Shown: piece after piece, positions 19,473-29,154 of the stretch
How the letters are laid out: the number at the start of each line of letters is the position of its first letter
How positions within the stretch are numbered: position 1 is the stretch's first letter
Origin: Pelomicrobium methylotrophicum
GTDB lineage: Bacteria > Pseudomonadota > Gammaproteobacteria > Burkholderiales > UBA6910
DNA length: 64,000 nucleotides
Direction: 5' to 3'
Assembly: GCF_008014345.1 (NCBI RefSeq)
Contig: NZ_VPFL01000008.1
Coordinates: forward strand, 58,613-122,612
Made by a program: the position numbers and the translations under genes
The notes under the pieces: generated by a model
The model's input: the letters and a program-made list of their open reading frames with translations, nothing else
Databases searched by the model: none
What the model was told of the DNA's origin: nothing

Positions 19473-20546
19473 CTACCTTCTTTCCACCCACCACATGCCC
19501 GCGAACGCGAGGCCGAGGAAAGCCACGGTCGGCCCGACCCCACTCAAAACGGGCGGCCATTCGTTGAGCATACCCAAGTAAGCGAATAACCGGTTGAGCA
19601 GGTGAAAGCCGAGCCCCACCATGATGGCAACAAACACCTTGGCTCCGACGCCGCCGGCGCGGCGCTGGTACTGGGCGAACGGAAGAGCGAGCAGCATCAT
19701 GACCAGCACCGCTGCAGGATAGGTGAGCTTGCGCCACAAGGCGATCTCGAAGCGGGTGCTGTTCTGCCGGTTCTCCCGCAAGTGCTGGATATAGCTCCAC
19801 AGGTTCGAAAGGGTCATTTTATGCGGGTCCACCAGCAGCACGTTGATGATTTCCGGACTTAACACCGAGCGCCAACGCTCACTCGGTAGCCTCACCACCC
19901 GGCTCTGCGTGCCATGAAACTCGGTGCGGACCACATTGGACAGGGCCCACCAGTGATCGCCCAAGTACTCGCCGCGCTCAGCAAAGCTGATGGACCGGAG
20001 GTGGAAGCGATGGTCGAACTCGAAGATCTTGATCCCCCTCAACGTGGAGTCCAGGTGCACCTCCCTCACATTGATGAAATTGCCCTCGTCTTTCACCCAG
20101 AGCCCGGAACGGAATTCCTGGCCCACCACTGAGCTGGTCGCTTGCAGCCGCAGTCGCTGGGCAGCGCGGTCGCTGGCGGGGGCGATCAGCTCGCCCACGA
20201 CCAACGTCATCAATGCCAGCACCAAGCCCGCCGTGCACACCGCGAGGGCCAGCCGGTAGAGCGACACGCCCGAGGAACGCATTACGGTAAGCTCTGAGTG
20301 ACCCGCGAGATGAGAAACGGCGACCACAGTGCCGATCAGGGCGGCGATCGGAAACAGCTCATAGGCATGACCGGGAACGCTGAGGAGCACGTAGACCACC
20401 GCCTGCGACACGCGGTATGCGCTCTTGCCGACGTCGCTCAACTCGTGGATCAAGTCGAAGATGATGAACAGCGAGATGAGGGCCGCGAAGACCAAAGCTG
20501 TCGCCAGGTAGATTTCGCGCGCCAGGTAACGCCGCAGGACCTTCAT
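19473..20546 (-). CDS. lptG: LPS export permease LptG
   Basis: Inner membrane subunit of the LptB2FG transporter that extracts lipopolysaccharide for export. 357 residues: three N-terminal membrane segments (YLAREIYLATALVFAALISLFIIFD...), a periplasmic beta-jellyroll in the middle (VNEGNFI-like KDEGNFINVREVHLDSTLRGIKIFEFD) and three C-terminal segments. The start ATG at 20546 overlaps the lptF stop (ATGA), the normal coupling of this pair. Confidence 0.96.
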   Translation of the reverse strand: MKVLRRYLAREIYLATALVFAALISLFIIFDLIHELSDVGKSAYRVSQAVVYVLLSVPGHAYELFPIAALIGTVVAVSHLAGHSELTVMRSSGVSLYRLALAVCTAGLVLALMTLVVGELIAPASDRAAQRLRLQATSSVVGQEFRSGLWVKDEGNFINVREVHLDSTLRGIKIFEFDHRFHLRSISFAERGEYLGDHWWALSNVVRTEFHGTQSRVVRLPSERWRSVLSPEIINVLLVDPHKMTLSNLWSYIQHLRENRQNSTRFEIALWRKLTYPAAVLVMMLLALPFAQYQRRAGGVGAKVFVAIMVGLGFHLLNRLFAYLGMLNEWPPVLSGVGPTVAFLGLAFAGMWWVERR

Positions 20547-21670
20547 GCCCGAAACCGTCCCAGGCTGAACACCGAAAGCCGCCGGTAGAAGAAGGCCGCG
20601 ATGAACACCAGCATCGCGCCATGCACGCCCCACAGTCCAATGGCGGGATCGATCCGCTGGAACGCCACCCAAACCTGGGCCACGTTCAAGGTGTTGGTGT
20701 AGATCATGTAGATGAGGATCGCCATGACCAGGTTCAGGGAACGCCCAGCCCGCGGGTTCACCTGCGCCAGCGGGATCGCCAACAGGGCAAGCAGCACAGC
20801 GCTGATGGGCTGACCCAACCGCCGCCCCAGCTCAGCGAGGTTCTCAGGCGTGCGGTTCGCGAGCAGTTCTGCCGTGGGTCTGGACTTGGTCGACGGTGAG
20901 GCGGGACGGGCTTCCGCCTGCTGGATGCGCACCGCGTAGCGGTCGAAGTGCATGATCTTGTACTCGGCGGAGCCGGGCGGACCGTCGAACCGTGCGCCAT
21001 TGGTCATCACCAGGAAACGGTCGCCGTTCTGCGCCGTTTCCACGCGCCCGGTGCGAGCCACCATCACCGCGACCGTATCCTTTTCCATGGACTGGACAAA
21101 GATGTTCTCCACCTGTTGCTTGTCCCGGCTCACGCTTTCCACGAAGAACACCCGGTCGGCACGGCGCGACTCCTGAAAGGTGCCGGGGCTCACAATGGAG
21201 GCGTCGTCGCGCGTGTTGAGGATCTGTCTCAGCTCCTCGCTCTTCGCGATGGCCCAGGGCGATAGGAACAGGCTCAAGAGCGCGACGACGAAGGCGATCG
21301 GCAAGGAGAACATGAGCACCGGCCGTACCCAAGCGGTGAGGCTCAACCCCGAGCTGAACCAGATCACCATCTCCGAGTCGCGGTAAGCACGGCTTAAGCT
21401 GAGGAGGATCGCGACGAACCCCGTCCCCCCGAGCAGCGGTGCCAGGTAGCTCAAAGCCCGGAAGCCCAGCAGCGCCGCCACCCCCTCGACGGGGATCGTC
21501 CCGCTTGCCGCTTGATCGAGGAGCCGGATCACCTGAGTGACCAGCGTGATGGATAGCACCACCACGAAGACCACGACGCCGGTGGCGGAGAACTCGCGCA
21601 GGGCGCTGCGCGTGAAGATGCGGGGGGGCTTCTTTGACTTCAACGCCGGGGAACGAGGATAATTCGACAT
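20543..21670 (-). CDS. lptF: LPS export permease LptF
   Basis: Partner of LptG in LPS export. 375 residues with the same architecture: membrane segments at about residues 25-130 (TGVVVFVVVLSITLVTQVIRLLDQA), a periplasmic jellyroll, then membrane segments near the C-terminus (RAGRSLNLVMAILIYMIYTN). Divergent from pepA with only about 40 bases between starts. The lptF/lptG-pepA-holC-valS order is conserved across beta- and gammaproteobacteria. Confidence 0.96.
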   Translation of the reverse strand: MSNYPRSPALKSKKPPRIFTRSALREFSATGVVVFVVVLSITLVTQVIRLLDQAASGTIPVEGVAALLGFRALSYLAPLLGGTGFVAILLSLSRAYRDSEMVIWFSSGLSLTAWVRPVLMFSLPIAFVVALLSLFLSPWAIAKSEELRQILNTRDDASIVSPGTFQESRRADRVFFVESVSRDKQQVENIFVQSMEKDTVAVMVARTGRVETAQNGDRFLVMTNGARFDGPPGSAEYKIMHFDRYAVRIQQAEARPASPSTKSRPTAELLANRTPENLAELGRRLGQPISAVLLALLAIPLAQVNPRAGRSLNLVMAILIYMIYTNTLNVAQVWVAFQRIDPAIGLWGVHGAMLVFIAAFFYRRLSVFSLGRFRA

Positions 21671-21712
21671 CCGCTAAAGATCTAAAAACACAATCCTGAC
21701 GAGGAGTTAGTC

Positions 21713-23230
21713 GTGGAATTTAGCATAAAAAGCGGTGCTCCCGAGAAAAGCCGAACCGCCTGCCTGGTGGTCGGGGTGTTCGAGCCGCGCCGCCTCACCG
21801 CTGCAGCCGCAGCGATCGATGCCGCGGCCCAAGGGTTCGTTTCGGACATCCTGCGGCGCGGCGACATGGAAGGAAAATCGGGCTCCACCCTGCTGCTGCA
21901 TAAGGTGCCGGGCATCCCCGCCGACCGCGTGCTCCTGGTGGGCCTCGGGCCGGAGCGGGAATTCCGGGAGAAGGAATATCGAAGCGCGGTGGCCGCCGCC
22001 GTACGCACCCTGAGCGAGACGGGCGCCACCGAGGCGGTGATGTATCTTCCCGAAGTGGAAGTCAAAAAGCGCGACACGGCGTGGAAAGTGACGACGGCGG
22101 TGACTGCCGCCATGGAGACCCTGTACCGCTTCGACCGTCTCAAGAGCAAACCGGACGAAAACCGCCGTCCGCTGCGCAAGCTCACGCTCGCGGTGGCGCG
22201 CAGAGCTGAGATCACGCTCGCCGAGGAGGCCCTGCAGCAGGGCCAGGCCATGGCCAGTGGCATGAATTTGGCCAAAGACCTGGGCAATCTGCCGAGCAAT
22301 ATCTGCACCCCCTCGTACCTCGCCGAGCAGGCGAGCGGCATGGCCAAGGCGTACGACCTCAAAGTCCAGGTGCTGGAGCGCCGAGACATGGAAAAGCTCG
22401 GCATGGGCGCGCTGTTGGCCGTGGCCAAGGGCACCCGCGAGCCTCCCAAGCTCATTACGCTCGAGTACCAAGGCGCGGATCGAAGGCAGGGCCCCATCGC
22501 CCTGGTGGGCAAAGGCGTCACTTTCGACACCGGGGGCATTTCCCTCAAGCCGGCGGCCGACATGGACGAAATGAAATTCGACATGTGCGGCGCAGCGAGC
22601 GTTCTCGGCACCATAAAAGCGGTCGCCCAGCTGCGGCTGCCCATCAACGTGGTAGGCATCATCCCGGCCACCGAGAACATGCCGGGCGGCCAGGCCAGCA
22701 AGCCCGGAGACGTGGTGACGAGCCTCTCCGGCCAAACCATCGAAATCCTGAACACCGACGCCGAGGGGCGCCTCATTTTGTGCGACGCCCTGACCTACGC
22801 CGAGCGTTACCAGCCCTGCGCCGTGATCGACATCGCCACGTTGACCGGCGCGTGCGTGATCGCCCTGGGCCACGTGGCCACCGGTCTTTTCAGCAATAAC
22901 GACGCCCTGGCCAAGGAGCTCATTCGGGCGGGGGAACGAACCCTGGATCGAGTCTGGCAGATGCCGCTCTGGGACGACTACCAGGAGAGCCTCAAGAGCA
23001 ACTTCGCCGACATGGCCAACATCGGCGGTCGGCCGGCGGGCAGCGTCACTGCGGCGTGCTTCCTCGCCCGGTTCACCAAGAAATTCCACTGGGCGCACCT
23101 GGACATCGCGGGCACGGCGTGGAAGTCGGGCAAGGAAAAAGGCGCCACCGGTCGGCCGGTGCCGCTGCTCACCCAGTTCCTCATCAACCGCGCCACAGAA
23201 GCCAGAGGACGGAAAGCCGAAGGAGGATGA
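21713..23230 (+). CDS. pepA: Leucyl aminopeptidase (M17)
   Basis: Cytoplasmic dizinc aminopeptidase. 505 residues; N-terminal domain to about residue 170, then the catalytic domain with NLAKDLGNLPSNICTP, the metal-binding GKGVTFDTGGISLKP, EMKFDMCGAASVLG and the diagnostic NTDAEGRLILCDALTYA. The start gives an AGGAGTTAGTC site ahead of what appears to be a GTG (GTGGAATTTAGC). Followed by holC across a 57-base spacer containing heptamers. Confidence 0.97.
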   Translation: MEFSIKSGAPEKSRTACLVVGVFEPRRLTAAAAAIDAAAQGFVSDILRRGDMEGKSGSTLLLHKVPGIPADRVLLVGLGPEREFREKEYRSAVAAAVRTLSETGATEAVMYLPEVEVKKRDTAWKVTTAVTAAMETLYRFDRLKSKPDENRRPLRKLTLAVARRAEITLAEEALQQGQAMASGMNLAKDLGNLPSNICTPSYLAEQASGMAKAYDLKVQVLERRDMEKLGMGALLAVAKGTREPPKLITLEYQGADRRQGPIALVGKGVTFDTGGISLKPAADMDEMKFDMCGAASVLGTIKAVAQLRLPINVVGIIPATENMPGGQASKPGDVVTSLSGQTIEILNTDAEGRLILCDALTYAERYQPCAVIDIATLTGACVIALGHVATGLFSNNDALAKELIRAGERTLDRVWQMPLWDDYQESLKSNFADMANIGGRPAGSVTAACFLARFTKKFHWAHLDIAGTAWKSGKEKGATGRPVPLLTQFLINRATEARGRKAEGG

Positions 23231-23261
23231 CTCCCGATGGCAAAGGGCAAAAAGGGGTGAA

Positions 23262-23289
23262 TTCTGTCCTCTGAATCCTGGCCTCTGAT
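23262..23289. repeat. Tandem heptamer array (CTCTGNN type)
   Basis: Four consecutive 7-base units: TTCTGTC, CTCTGAA, TCCTGGC, CTCTGAT, the last running into the holC start codon. Same period as the other spacer arrays. Confidence 0.55.
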
Positions 23290-23722
23290 GACCCAGATCG
23301 ACTTCTACACCCGTGCTGACGACAAGCTGGCTACCGCCTGCAGGCTGGCGGCCAAGGCGTTCCAGCAGGGCCTGCGGGTGCTGGTGCTCACGCCCGATGC
23401 CGAGATCACGGAGCGAGTGGACAGGCTGTTGTGGACGACCCCCTCCACCGGCTTCATCCCCCATTGCCGCAACGCCAGCCCGCTGGCCGAGGTCACGCCC
23501 GTCATTGTTGACCACGAGGCCGAGCCCCTGCGCCACGACGAGGTGCTGATCAACCTGCGGCGGGAGCGGCCAGCGTTCTTCAGCCGTTTCCAGCGGCTGG
23601 TGGAGATCGTCTCCATGGACGAGACAGATAGCCAGGCGGCAAGGGAACGCTACCGCTTCTACCAGCGGCGGGGTTACGCCATCCGGCATCACGACCTCTC
23701 GGCCCTCAGGGGTCGAGCCTGA
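23288..23722 (+). CDS. holC: DNA polymerase III chi subunit
   Basis: Chi subunit of the clamp loader, which links polymerase III to SSB. 144 residues with the family beginning ([33 protein letters not shown]), [17 protein letters not shown] and a C-terminal [17 protein letters not shown] motif. Position between pepA and valS is conserved in proteobacteria. Confidence 0.95.
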   Translation: MTQIDFYTRADDKLATACRLAAKAFQQGLRVLVLTPDAEITERVDRLLWTTPSTGFIPHCRNASPLAEVTPVIVDHEAEPLRHDEVLINLRRERPAFFSRFQRLVEIVSMDETDSQAARERYRFYQRRGYAIRHHDLSALRGRA

Positions 23723-23729
23723 TTTCCTC

Positions 23730-24239
23730 ATGGTGGAAGAATCCCAGCCCGGCACGCCGCCCAGCGATGACACGGACGAGCTGCTGCGCAAGCTCGACGC
23801 GTTGCTGGCCAAGCACCGCCGGCGGACAGCGGAGGCGGCCTCGGCCGAGGAAGGGGAGCCCTATCCCCTCCTCACCGAGGTGGTGGAAGCGCTGCATCGG
23901 GGCTCGTTGGGCGAGCAGGAAGTGCCCACGCTCATGGAAGAGGTGTCCCTTGCCGCCGACGGCCTGTATGCCCCGCCGCGGTCGGATGGCATGCCCCTCG
24001 AGAGCCGCGTCGCCAGCCTCCTGTGGCGGCATTTCGAGCCGGCCTTGAAAACCCTCCCTGAGGCGGAGCGGAAAGCTCTGATTTCTCGAGTCGCAGACGA
24101 GGTGGCGCAGCTTGTGCGGCAAGCCGCACCCGGGGTGCCAGCGCCCGCACCCGGCCTCCCGGTCCAAGCAGCCAGCGCGAGCGGGGCTATACCGGCACCC
24201 TTGGCTATAATACCCAGTTTTTCGACTCCGCCCCGTCCC
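23730..24239 (+). CDS. Hypothetical protein fused in frame to the valS frame
   Basis: 170 codons open directly into valS with no stop. The content is not ValS-like: an acidic helical start ([20 protein letters not shown]), then [15 protein letters not shown], which resembles the LTEVV motif of the small unknown proteins usually encoded between holC and valS, a helical [16 protein letters not shown] segment, and a Pro/Ala-rich linker ([16 protein letters not shown]). Either the stop of that small gene has been lost, giving a 1111-residue fusion, or ribosomes restart at the ValS ATG at 24240. A TATAAT box at 24206-24211 lies just before that ATG. Confidence 0.6.
24206..24211 (+). promoter_or_regulatory. 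Possible -10 box ahead of valS
   Basis: Perfect TATAAT 29 bases before the ValS ATG, inside the upstream open frame. No convincing -35 is seen 16-18 bases upstream, so this is only a candidate internal promoter. Confidence 0.3.
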
Positions 24240-27065
24240 ATGGGAGAACTCGCAAAAAGCTTCGACCCCCACCGAATCGAGCAGCGCTGGTACGAGTACT
24301 GGGAATCGCGCGGCTACTTCGCCGCAGCCGGCGATACCGACAAACCGGCCTTTTGTATCCAGCTGCCGCCGCCGAACGTGACCGGCACGCTCCACATGGG
24401 GCACGCCTTCCAGCAGACGTTGATGGACGTGCTGGTGCGATACCACCGCATGCGGGGTTACAACACCAACTGGATCGTGGGAACCGACCATGCCGGCATC
24501 GCCACCCAGATCGTGGTGGAGCGCCAGCTGGAGGCCGAGGGCAAGACCCGGCACGACCTGGGCCGGGAAAAATTCGTCGAGCGGGTGTGGCAGTGGAAAC
24601 AGCAGTCCGGCGCCACCATCACGCGGCAGATGCGGCGGCTTGGCGTCTCGGCCAACTGGACCTACGCCGACACCGAGGGCCAGCGGGCCGGCTATTTCAC
24701 CATGGACGCCCGCCTGTCGCGGGCGGTGATCGAGGTCTTCGTTCGGCTCTACGAGCAAGGGCTCATCTACCGTGGCAAGCGGCTCGTCAATTGGGACCCG
24801 GTGCTGGGTACCGCGGTCTCCGATCTGGAAGTGGACAACGAGGAAGAAAACGGCCAGATTTGGGAGATCCGCTACCCGCTCGTCGACGGTTCGGGCGCGG
24901 TCGTGGTGGCGACCACCCGTCCGGAAACCATGCTGGGCGACGTGGCGGTCGCAGTCAATCCGCATGACGAGCGCTACCGCGATCTGGTTGGAAAACGTGT
25001 GGCGTTGCCCCTGACCGGGCGCACCATTCCAGTGATCGCCGACGAGTACGTGGACCCGGAATTCGGCACCGGGTGCGTGAAGATCACACCGGCCCACGAC
25101 TTCAACGACTACCAGGTGGGACAGCGTCACGGACTGCCGCAGATCAACATCTTCACCCTGGATGCGAAGCTCAACGAGCATGCCCCCGCCGCTTATCGCG
25201 GGCTCGACCGGTTCGAGGCAAGGCGGCGGGTGCTGGAGGACCTGCGGGCGCAGGGACTGCTCGTGTCTGAAAAGCCTCACCTGCTCAAGGTGCCGCGCTC
25301 CGGTCGCACCGGCGTCATCGTCGAGCCGATGCTCACCGACCAGTGGTTCGTGGCCACGTCCGCCCCGGCACCGGCGGGGACGCTCTTCCCGGGCAAGTCG
25401 ATGGCCCAGGTGGCGCTGGAGGCGGTGGCGCGGGGAGAAATCAAGTTCTTCCCCGAGCACTGGACCACCACCTACAACCACTGGCTGGAAAACATCCAGG
25501 ACTGGTGCATCTCGCGCCAGCTCTGGTGGGGGCACCAAATCCCCGCCTGGTACGACGACGAGGGCCGGGTCTTCGTCGCCCGCACTGAGGAGGATGCCTA
25601 CGCCCAAGCCCGGGCCGCCGGCTACCGCGGCCCGCTCAGGCGCGATCCGGACGTGCTGGACACCTGGTTCTCGTCCGCCCTCGTGCCCTTCAGTTCTCTC
25701 GGCTGGCCGGAGCCGAACCGGGATCTGGAGCTGTATCTCCCCTCCTCCGTGCTGGTGACCGGCTTCGACATCATCTTCTTCTGGGTCGCCCGAATGGTCA
25801 TGATGACCATGCACTTCACCGGCAAGGTGCCCTTCCGCCACGTCTACATCAACGCCATCGTGCGCGACGCGGAGGGCCAGAAGATGTCGAAGTCCAAGGG
25901 CAACACCATCGATCCCATCGACTTGATCGACGGTATCCCGCTGCCCGACCTGCTGGCAAAGTCCACGGTGGGTCTGCTGCGCCCCGAGCACAAGCAGAAG
26001 ATCGAGCAGTACGTGCGCACCCATTTCCCGAAGGGAATTCCGGCCTTCGGCGCCGACGCCCTGAGGTTCACCTTTACCTCGCTGGCCTCTTTCGCCCGCA
26101 CCCTTAACTTCGACCTCAACCGCTGCGAGGGCTATCGCAACTTTTGCAACAAGCTGTGGAACGCCACGCGCTTCGTGCTGATGAACACCGAGGGCAAGGA
26201 CTGCGGGCTGAATGACGCGACGCCGCTCGAGCACTCGGTCTTCGACCGCTGGATCGTAGGGCGACTCCAGCAGGCGGAGCGCCAGGTGATCGATGCCCTG
26301 GACGAGTACCGCTTCGACCTGGCGGCGCGGGCGATCTACGAGTTCGTGTGGGACGAGTACTGCGACTGGTACGTGGAACTGGCCAAGGTGCAGCTCGCCG
26401 AAGGAAGCGAAGCCGCGCAGCGAGGCACGCGCCGCACCCTGGTGCGTGTGCTCGAAGCGGTGCTGCGCCTCGCCCATCCCATCATGCCGTTCATCACCGA
26501 AGAGCTGTGGCAGCGGGTCGCACCGCTGACGGGGAGGGAGCACGGTGACACCATCATGCTGGCGCCTTACCCCCTGCCCGACCCGGACAAGATCGACGCG
26601 GCCGCTCAGGCCGAGGTGGAGACGTTCAAGGCGGTGGTGAACGCCTGCCGGCACTTGCGTAGCCAGATGGGGTTGCCCCCTTCCCAGCGCGTGCCGCTGC
26701 TGGCGGCCGGTCCTCGGCCGTTCATCGACGCCCACGCCCGCTGCCTCAGGGCGCTCGCCCGCCTCTCGGAGGTCCAGGCGCTCGAGGGCGACCTGCCGAC
26801 GGCCGACGCCCCCGTGGCCATCGTGGGCGACTTCAAGCTAATGCTGAAAGTGGAGGTCGAGGTGGCCGCCGAGCGGGAGCGGCTGGGCAAGGAAATCGCC
26901 CGGCTTCATGCCGAGATCCAGAAGGCCCAGGCCAAGCTCGCCAACCCCGACTTCGTGGAGCGGGCGCCCGCCACCGTGGTGGCCCGGGAGCGACAGCGCC
27001 TGGAGGGCTACCGCGACACGCTGGACAAGCTCAAGGGCCAACTGGAAAAGCTGCCCCCGGCCTGA
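24240..27065 (+). CDS. valS: Valyl-tRNA synthetase
   Basis: Class I synthetase that charges tRNA-Val and edits threonine. 941 residues from [21 protein letters not shown], the normal ValS start and length. HIGH motif as HMGH at residues 52-55, KMSKS at about 548, editing domain between them ([17 protein letters not shown]), and a C-terminal coiled-coil arm ([34 protein letters not shown]). The reading frame is open for 510 bases upstream of this ATG, so the real product could be longer. Confidence 0.97.
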   Translation: MGELAKSFDPHRIEQRWYEYWESRGYFAAAGDTDKPAFCIQLPPPNVTGTLHMGHAFQQTLMDVLVRYHRMRGYNTNWIVGTDHAGIATQIVVERQLEAEGKTRHDLGREKFVERVWQWKQQSGATITRQMRRLGVSANWTYADTEGQRAGYFTMDARLSRAVIEVFVRLYEQGLIYRGKRLVNWDPVLGTAVSDLEVDNEEENGQIWEIRYPLVDGSGAVVVATTRPETMLGDVAVAVNPHDERYRDLVGKRVALPLTGRTIPVIADEYVDPEFGTGCVKITPAHDFNDYQVGQRHGLPQINIFTLDAKLNEHAPAAYRGLDRFEARRRVLEDLRAQGLLVSEKPHLLKVPRSGRTGVIVEPMLTDQWFVATSAPAPAGTLFPGKSMAQVALEAVARGEIKFFPEHWTTTYNHWLENIQDWCISRQLWWGHQIPAWYDDEGRVFVARTEEDAYAQARAAGYRGPLRRDPDVLDTWFSSALVPFSSLGWPEPNRDLELYLPSSVLVTGFDIIFFWVARMVMMTMHFTGKVPFRHVYINAIVRDAEGQKMSKSKGNTIDPIDLIDGIPLPDLLAKSTVGLLRPEHKQKIEQYVRTHFPKGIPAFGADALRFTFTSLASFARTLNFDLNRCEGYRNFCNKLWNATRFVLMNTEGKDCGLNDATPLEHSVFDRWIVGRLQQAERQVIDALDEYRFDLAARAIYEFVWDEYCDWYVELAKVQLAEGSEAAQRGTRRTLVRVLEAVLRLAHPIMPFITEELWQRVAPLTGREHGDTIMLAPYPLPDPDKIDAAAQAEVETFKAVVNACRHLRSQMGLPPSQRVPLLAAGPRPFIDAHARCLRALARLSEVQALEGDLPTADAPVAIVGDFKLMLKVEVEVAAERERLGKEIARLHAEIQKAQAKLANPDFVERAPATVVARERQRLEGYRDTLDKLKGQLEKLPPA

Positions 27066-27103
27066 CGCCCGAGCGCTTCGTCCATTTTTTCTGCGAGCAC
27101 GGC

Positions 27104-27499
27104 TCAGCGCTCGGCGCCCCAGCCGAACTGTTCGCAGTAGAGACGCATCTTCTCGACGATCTCGTGCCGCTCGAAGAAACGGTCGGCCCGAGCAAGGCGC
27201 GCCTCATCCCGCAACGGTGCGTCCCCGCCGAAGCAGAAGATGGGCACGTTGAGCATCATCTCCATGCGCACTTGCTTGATGACTTCCAGGGGATCGAAAG
27301 CCTGCGTTTCATCCAGGTCGAGCAGGATGAACCGATGCAGCAGCACGTCCTGGTAGCCGCCGAGCGCCTCCAGATCAGTGCACTCGACCAGCGTCCACCC
27401 CGACGGCAGCGCGGCGCGCAGCTCGTCCAGCAACAGCGGGTCCGTGGTCATGACGATGAGCTTGCGCTCAAGGCGCGCTTTGACGGTGGGAATGGTCAT
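27104..27499 (-). CDS. Receiver-like single-domain protein
   Basis: 131 residues that look like a stand-alone, degenerate response-regulator receiver fold: RKLIVMTTDPLLLDELRAAL (beta1/alpha1), then RFILLDLDETQAFDPLEVIKQVR (the expected phosphorylation-site strand), NVPIFCFGGDA (beta4) and a last helix. The acidic pair normally after beta1 is reduced to TTDP and the conserved Lys is not evident, so phosphorylation is doubtful. Its ATG overlaps the stop of the lipoate-ligase homologue (ATGA), so the two are translationally coupled. No output domain. I do not recognise the family; a regulatory or adaptor link to that ligase is inference. Confidence 0.6.
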   Translation of the reverse strand: MTIPTVKARLERKLIVMTTDPLLLDELRAALPSGWTLVECTDLEALGGYQDVLLHRFILLDLDETQAFDPLEVIKQVRMEMMLNVPIFCFGGDAPLRDEARLARADRFFERHEIVEKMRLYCEQFGWGAER

Positions 27500-28491
27500 G
27501 GCACACCGGCAGCGGCTTCGACGATGAACCGGGACCAGCGGGCCGAGCGATCCGCAGACAGCGCCGCCAGGGCCCTCTGGAGAGTGCCCTGATCGACCGG
27601 CAGGCCGGGAGTCGCCTCCAGACACGATTGCACCTCGTCGTCCGAAGCGGCGATGCGCGCGATGCGCTTGCGGTCGATCACAAGCCGCACCCACTCCTCG
27701 CCCGCTCGGCGTTCGATGAGAAAACGGGCCGCGTTGAGCTTGAGGCCGTGCCGGACGGCGCGGCGCGGGGGGGTGTACCAGGGCTCCTCCACCTCCTCAA
27801 GCGCCGCTGCCCGGGCGCAGAGCTCTTCATCGGTCAGAGTGGCCGTCTTTAGATGCCAACCGAGGCGCCGCGCACAAGCGCTGCGGAACGCTTCGAGCAA
27901 CGCCTCTTCCGGCGGAGGCTCGCCTTCCCGCGCCCAGTCCGAGACAGCCTCGGTCAGTTCCTCCACCAGCCAGACGCGGAACGCTTCGCTCGGCGAGGCA
28001 ACACAGCGGCCGAAGCGCTCGGCGGGAAAGCGATACAGGAAACTCGATCCGATCACCGCGGCTCGTCCGATGCTGGCCGAGCCGCTGCCGGCGATCTTGC
28101 GCCCGCGGCACCACAGGTCTTGCTCCACGCGCTCCACGGCGAGCCCGAAGGAAGCGTAAGTGTCCAGCGCCGGCGCCAGCGCCCAGTCGCCCCATTGCGC
28201 GGGCCGCCCCCGGAGCCGCGCCTGGGGCACTACGATGGCAAAGCAGTACTGGTCCGGATCGATCCACACGCAGCCGCCCCCCAGAGGCCGTCGCACCACC
28301 GGCACGTCCAGCTCGGCCGCCAGCTCAGCCTCGCGGGACTGGTGCTGGCCGATGCTGACATGCTCTGCGGCTTGACCCCAGACGATGGCAGGCGGATCGT
28401 CATCCTTCATGCACCTGGCGACCGCGGCATAAGTGGCGTGCAGGACCTCTCCTGTCACAAATCCCACGTTGATCAGTCGCGCGCTCCTCAT
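27496..28491 (-). CDS. Lipoate-protein ligase family protein (second homologue)
   Basis: 331 residues of the LplA/LipB/BPL fold. Ligase motifs are present: RRPLGGGCVWID near residue 67 (like RRxSGGGxVxHD), the lysine motif GRKIAGSGSASIG near residue 129, and a C-terminal accessory part (HGLKLNAARFLIERRAGEEWVRLVID). It differs clearly from the sLpl-type ligase at 33492-34577. In an sHdr organism the obvious substrate is a lipoate-binding protein; it may be a transferase or octanoyl-binding paralogue. Coupled to the receiver-like gene downstream. Substrate not demonstrated. Confidence 0.75.
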   Translation of the reverse strand: MRSARLINVGFVTGEVLHATYAAVARCMKDDDPPAIVWGQAAEHVSIGQHQSREAELAAELDVPVVRRPLGGGCVWIDPDQYCFAIVVPQARLRGRPAQWGDWALAPALDTYASFGLAVERVEQDLWCRGRKIAGSGSASIGRAAVIGSSFLYRFPAERFGRCVASPSEAFRVWLVEELTEAVSDWAREGEPPPEEALLEAFRSACARRLGWHLKTATLTDEELCARAAALEEVEEPWYTPPRRAVRHGLKLNAARFLIERRAGEEWVRLVIDRKRIARIAASDDEVQSCLEATPGLPVDQGTLQRALAALSADRSARWSRFIVEAAAGVP

Positions 28492-28697
28492 CCCGCGCCC
28501 TTATTTTATCCTTCCATCTCCGACACAGAAGTATTCCCCTGCCTGTGCTCGCCCGCTCCCAAAGGGGAACGCGGTCGCCGCGGGGAGAGGACGGGCTTAC
28601 CCATGGGCTTTGGGGCGGCGAGGTGGTATCACGCGCCGGCGCCGCGGCATGGCAGCAATCCAACGCAAAAACACGAGCCCGACGCTTTGCGGGACGC

Positions 28698-29120
28698 CTA
28701 CTGTTGCTCGCCCGCTGAGCCTTCGGGACAGGTTTTGAAAAAGCAAGCAAAGTAGAAGTCGCGCTGCTCCAACGCTTGCAAAGCCTTGACCCGCGCCTCC
28801 ATGCCCTCGCGAAAGATGTCCGCCAAGTGACGCCCCTGCTCGCCATCGAGCACGTGGATCTGCCCCAGGAACGGATGCCCGTTCTGGTCCACCTCGTCCA
28901 AGGTGAGCACCCGGGCGGTCAACTCATCGGGCGGCGGCAGATACAGGAGATACGCTTCACAGTCGGGATCCTCCGGGTCCAGCGGGCACAGGACGATGCG
29001 GCCCAGCCAGGCAAGCCGCGCTGCCTGGTTGAAGTGCACGATGTCGAGCTTTTTTCCCTTGCGGTACTTATTGAGCTCGTTCTTGAGCCGGCTGATGTCG
29101 GTGAGGTTGATCTGTTTCAT
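28698..29120 (-). CDS. Conserved-looking hypothetical protein
   Basis: 140 residues, soluble, no signal peptide or membrane helix. Starts MKQINLTDISRLKNELNKYRKGKKLDIVHFNQAARLAW, with a C-terminal half rich in helix (IFREGMEARVKALQALEQRDFYFACFF). Two cysteines lie close to the end (FACFFKTCPEGS). I do not recognise a family. The start ATG at 29120 gives a coherent protein. It sits in the leftward tail of the sulfur island between an SCP2-like protein and the second lipoate ligase, so a supporting role in that block is possible. The 206-base gap to the ligase start (28492-28697) shows nothing. Confidence 0.6.
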   Translation of the reverse strand: MKQINLTDISRLKNELNKYRKGKKLDIVHFNQAARLAWLGRIVLCPLDPEDPDCEAYLLYLPPPDELTARVLTLDEVDQNGHPFLGQIHVLDGEQGRHLADIFREGMEARVKALQALEQRDFYFACFFKTCPEGSAGEQQ

Positions 29121-29154
29121 GTCGCCCGCGGGATCGCTCGCAGGTACTCCCATT

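Noticed and set aside
21707..23812. 701-codon open frame on the minus strand, antisense to pepA and holC
   Set aside because: Same high-GC shadow effect; pepA and holC are unmistakable.
23706..26735. 1009-codon open frame on the minus strand, antisense to valS
   Set aside because: Antisense of a strongly conserved synthetase; low-complexity Arg/Val/His-rich translation and no ribosome site.
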